Shown here: piece after piece, positions 7,314 through 9,070 of the stretch
How positions within the stretch are numbered: the first letter of the stretch is position 1
Layout of the letters: each line of letters opens with the position of its first letter
Source: Nitrososphaera sp.
GTDB lineage: Archaea > Thermoproteota > Nitrososphaeria > Nitrososphaerales > Nitrososphaeraceae
Direction: 5' to 3'
DNA length: 9,070 bases
Assembly: GCA_025935445.1 (NCBI GenBank)
Contig: JAICVG010000028.1
Span: 1-9,070, forward strand
Translations under genes and position numbers: made by a program
The notes under the pieces: generated by a model
What the model was told of the DNA's origin: nothing
The model's input: only the letters and a program-made list of their open reading frames with translations
The model's database searches: none

Positions 7314-7321
7314 GATAATTG
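7314..7321 (-). promoter_or_regulatory. TATA-like box for the helicase gene
   Basis: On the minus strand CAATTATC, within an A/T-rich run, is centred about 29 bases before the TTG start at 7288. The spacing fits a leaderless or nearly leaderless transcript and supports the TTG as the true start. Confidence 0.45.
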
Positions 7322-7492
7322 TTTTTCTGTATTTTCTGGAACCTGTGAGACGCTGTCAAGGTAAAGCTTGAAGTGATCTGCAATACGTTATGCGATATAT
7401 TAGGATGCCTGTACGAAAGACAGCTTTTATGTGCTTTGATCATGAAATTGAAGAGGCAGAAGGAAAACAGTACTAGAAAGGCTGGAAACTAG

Positions 7493-7500
7493 CTATAATA
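7493..7500 (+). promoter_or_regulatory. TATA box for the methyltransferase-MFS unit
   Basis: CTATAATA is a good archaeal TATA match. Transcription about 26-28 bases downstream would begin near 7523-7526, only a few bases before the TTG at 7530. This supports that TTG as the start and would leave the ATG at 7509 outside the mRNA. Confidence 0.5.
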
Positions 7501-7529
7501 ATGGCGTGATGATAGAAGGTGCCAGCTAG

Positions 7530-8228
7530 TTGTCCGGTCTTGGAAGCCGCTACTGGACTGAGGTGATAGAGGTATTGCGCGCAGTCGTCCCAGTTTATGA
7601 TAAGGTCAATAGGGCGATCTCGCTTGGTAAAGATGAGAAGTACAGGCTAAAAGGTATTAGAGGCCGCGTTAGGCCGGGCAATATCATACTTGATGCCGGC
7701 TCTGGCTACGGCAACATGTCACGTTTAGCACTTGCAGAAGCTCGCGGTGACGCAAAGGTTGTAATGTACGATCCACTGCTCGAGATGCTTGCCAATGTCA
7801 AGAATTACTTGCTTGGTTCGCAGGCAGCGCTTTCTTCCGGTGTTTTCGAGTACATGCCCTTCCGTGAGGGCATATTTGATGCTGTACTCTGTGGCTATTC
7901 TCTTCGCGATTCAATACACCTTCAACAGGCCATAGTCGAGATGCACAGAGTGCTAAAGACTGGCGGCCGGCTTGTAATAATCGACCTTGGCAAGCCAGAC
8001 AACCGTGTATTAAGAGGATTGGTTTCTGTATATCTAAAATATTTTCTTGGAATATTAGCTTATTTGGCCGCAGGCAATTCAGGACTAAAATTCAAAATGC
8101 TTTATGGTACCTATGTTCGCTGGCCCAAGAATTCAGAGCTTGAGTACATGCTAAAAGAAAAATTTTCTCATGTACAGTTTGATAGGCGCATGATGGGCGG
8201 CGCAGTCATCATAGCCGCATACAAGTAA
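7530..8228 (+). CDS. UbiE/MenG-like SAM-dependent methyltransferase
   Basis: This 232-aa class I methyltransferase has the SAM-binding motif I LDAGSGYG (54-61), an acidic residue after strand 2 (D81) and the family segment MPFREGIFDAVLCGYSLRD (109-127). That is followed by the helix-strand MHRVLKTGGRLVIIDLGKP (138-156). The leading YDKVNRAISLG (23-33) and the late Y-x2-WPKNS-x-LE segment (195-205) resemble UbiE/MenG/COQ5 quinone C-methyltransferases. Methylation of a menaquinone precursor is therefore a reasonable guess, but this fold also serves lipids and small molecules, so the substrate is open. The TTG start follows directly on an in-frame TAG (7527-7529). GTG at 7563 is an alternative that would cost 11 residues. 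A TATA box 30-37 bases upstream supports the TTG. An MFS gene follows after 18 bases, suggesting co-transcription. Confidence 0.87.
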   Translation: MSGLGSRYWTEVIEVLRAVVPVYDKVNRAISLGKDEKYRLKGIRGRVRPGNIILDAGSGYGNMSRLALAEARGDAKVVMYDPLLEMLANVKNYLLGSQAALSSGVFEYMPFREGIFDAVLCGYSLRDSIHLQQAIVEMHRVLKTGGRLVIIDLGKPDNRVLRGLVSVYLKYFLGILAYLAAGNSGLKFKMLYGTYVRWPKNSELEYMLKEKFSHVQFDRRMMGGAVIIAAYK

Positions 8229-8246
8229 TAATAGTGTAGGGTTGTA

Positions 8247-9070
8247 ATGAATCACGCTGTAGTACTTGTTGCAATTTGCTCTGCCATTGTTGGCATTTCA
8301 TACGGGATGCACTCGCCAATAGTACCGGTATTTGCCAGAGAGCAGCTTGCAGCTGACTATTCGCAAGTAGGCCTAATCGGCGCCGTCAACTATCTTCCCT
8401 ATATGTTCGCTCCCTTCTTCGTAGGCATCTTGCTGGACAGGCTCAACAAGTCCTATGTTCTTCTCTCTGGCATCCTACTTAATGTATTTTCAATTTTCAT
8501 TCTTTCAAGTGTGCAATCAACACTAGAAGTAATGCTTTACAGGTCTCTTGTAGGAGTCGCTCATGCTCTGTTCTGGCCTTCTTCTGAGGTTCTTATATCT
8601 ATCAATTCAGCTCCAGAGAGGCGAGTCAAGAATATTTCTGTATTCATTGCAGCCTGGATTTTAGGCTTCATGGTTGGACCCATCATTGGGAAACTGATTC
8701 TAAACGCATTTGACTACTACGCTCTGTTCCAGCTTTCTGCTGCCACTATGGCAATAGGAATTGTACCATCAGTACTTTTGCGTTCCTACGGCTGGCCGGC
8801 TGTCCAAAAAGATCTAGAGGTGGTTCGAGTAAGCTCTATCGAAGTAGTGAAGGAAATTGCCAATCACCCAAGGCTTGCTGGAGTGATACTTTACTATGCG
8901 ATCACATTTGGAGTAGTGCTTGCAGTATACCCTGCATATATGAGCGACGCGTCACTTACAACTGAAGACATTGAGTTAATGTTCTTCTTTTTTGGTATAT
9001 CGCGTTTTGCTACTCTTCTGCTGCTACTTGTGACAAGGATATCTAGATACGGTGAGCTTGCGCTTGCGCT
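8247..9070 (+). CDS. MFS transporter, DHA-like, C-terminus beyond window
   Basis: An ATG at 8247 opens a frame of 274 codons that is still open at the right edge. It encodes a very hydrophobic protein with about eight membrane helices visible, starting near residues 4-27, 41-62, 70-88, 95-115, 130-150, 157-178, 208-230 and 243-262. Major facilitator signatures are present: loop 2-3 motif A, G60-x-L-x-D-R65; TM4 motif B with R99 (YRSLVGVAHALF); and TM5 motif C, G140-x3-GP-x2-G148, typical of proton-driven antiporters. The family usually has 12 helices and about 400 residues, so about two thirds is seen here. Export of a small molecule is likely but the substrate cannot be read from sequence. 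The gene starts 18 bases after the methyltransferase stop, with only a weak AGGG before the ATG, so it is probably in the same operon. Confidence 0.88.
   Translation, partial: MNHAVVLVAICSAIVGISYGMHSPIVPVFAREQLAADYSQVGLIGAVNYLPYMFAPFFVGILLDRLNKSYVLLSGILLNVFSIFILSSVQSTLEVMLYRSLVGVAHALFWPSSEVLISINSAPERRVKNISVFIAAWILGFMVGPIIGKLILNAFDYYALFQLSAATMAIGIVPSVLLRSYGWPAVQKDLEVVRVSSIEVVKEIANHPRLAGVILYYAITFGVVLAVYPAYMSDASLTTEDIELMFFFFGISRFATLLLLLVTRISRYGELALA

Larger units (their letters stand above)
7289..7529. promoter_or_regulatory. Divergent promoter region between helicase and methyltransferase
   Basis: This 241-bp gap separates genes transcribed in opposite directions, so it must hold promoters for both. 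TATA-like elements are visible for each side (7314-7321 minus, 7493-7500 plus). A further AT-rich box, GATATATTA (7394-7402), precedes a 23-codon frame (7405-7476, plus) for which I see no supporting family signal. No convincing operator palindrome or structured RNA was recognised. Confidence 0.55.

Noticed and set aside
2962..7489. Shared 9-mer GCTGGAAAC near two promoter regions (2962-2970 and 7481-7489).
   Set aside because: Many 9-mers recur by chance in 9 kb. The two copies also have opposite orientation relative to the genes they precede.
7506..7561. Possible C/D-box guide RNA: GTGATGA (box C-like, 7506-7512) and CTGA (box D-like, 7558-7561) at a suitable distance.
   Set aside because: No convincing internal D'/C' pair or terminal stem is seen, and it would overlap the 5' end of the methyltransferase gene. 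Both short boxes are expected by chance.

Overview
This window looks like chromosomal DNA from an ammonia-oxidising-type archaeon (Thaumarchaeota / Nitrososphaerota). The strongest marker is a complete eukaryotic-type DNA topoisomerase IB, which within Archaea is a hallmark of this phylum. Archaeal promoter architecture agrees with this: TATA-like boxes lie about 27-30 bases before several start codons, there are no clear Shine-Dalgarno sites, and three genes use TTG starts. The moderate GC content and long intergenic stretch would suit a soil-type (Nitrososphaera-like) lineage, but that placement is only an inference.

Layout. Bases 1-684 hold no convincing gene, only short AT-rich microsatellites, a small inverted repeat and one doubtful 37-codon ORF. 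Bases 685-7288 carry four genes on the minus strand. In transcription order they are a DUF1998-type DEAH helicase with an N-terminal zinc ribbon, topoisomerase IB, a membrane-anchored winged-helix regulator, and a two-CBS-domain protein ending in a classical C2H2 zinc finger. The gaps between them are only 36-60 bases, yet each of the last three genes has its own TATA-like element in the gap. They may therefore be separate short transcripts, or a read-through operon with internal promoters. Bases 7289-7529 form a divergent promoter region. On the plus strand follow a UbiE/MenG-type methyltransferase and, 18 bases later, an MFS transporter that runs off the right edge.

How the genes may work together. 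The helicase and topoisomerase are neighbours and both act on duplex DNA, so a shared role in repair or in relieving torsional stress is plausible but unproven. The membrane regulator could pass a cell-surface signal straight to DNA, and the CBS/zinc-finger protein could link adenosine-nucleotide or SAM levels to nucleic-acid or protein binding. The methyltransferase and MFS genes look like a separate two-gene unit. No mobile element, CRISPR array, rRNA or tRNA was seen. No wholly new system stands out. The less ordinary items are the CBS-C2H2 fusion, the altered topoisomerase SKxxY motif, the helicase-topoisomerase pairing, and the methyltransferase start that abuts an in-frame stop codon.
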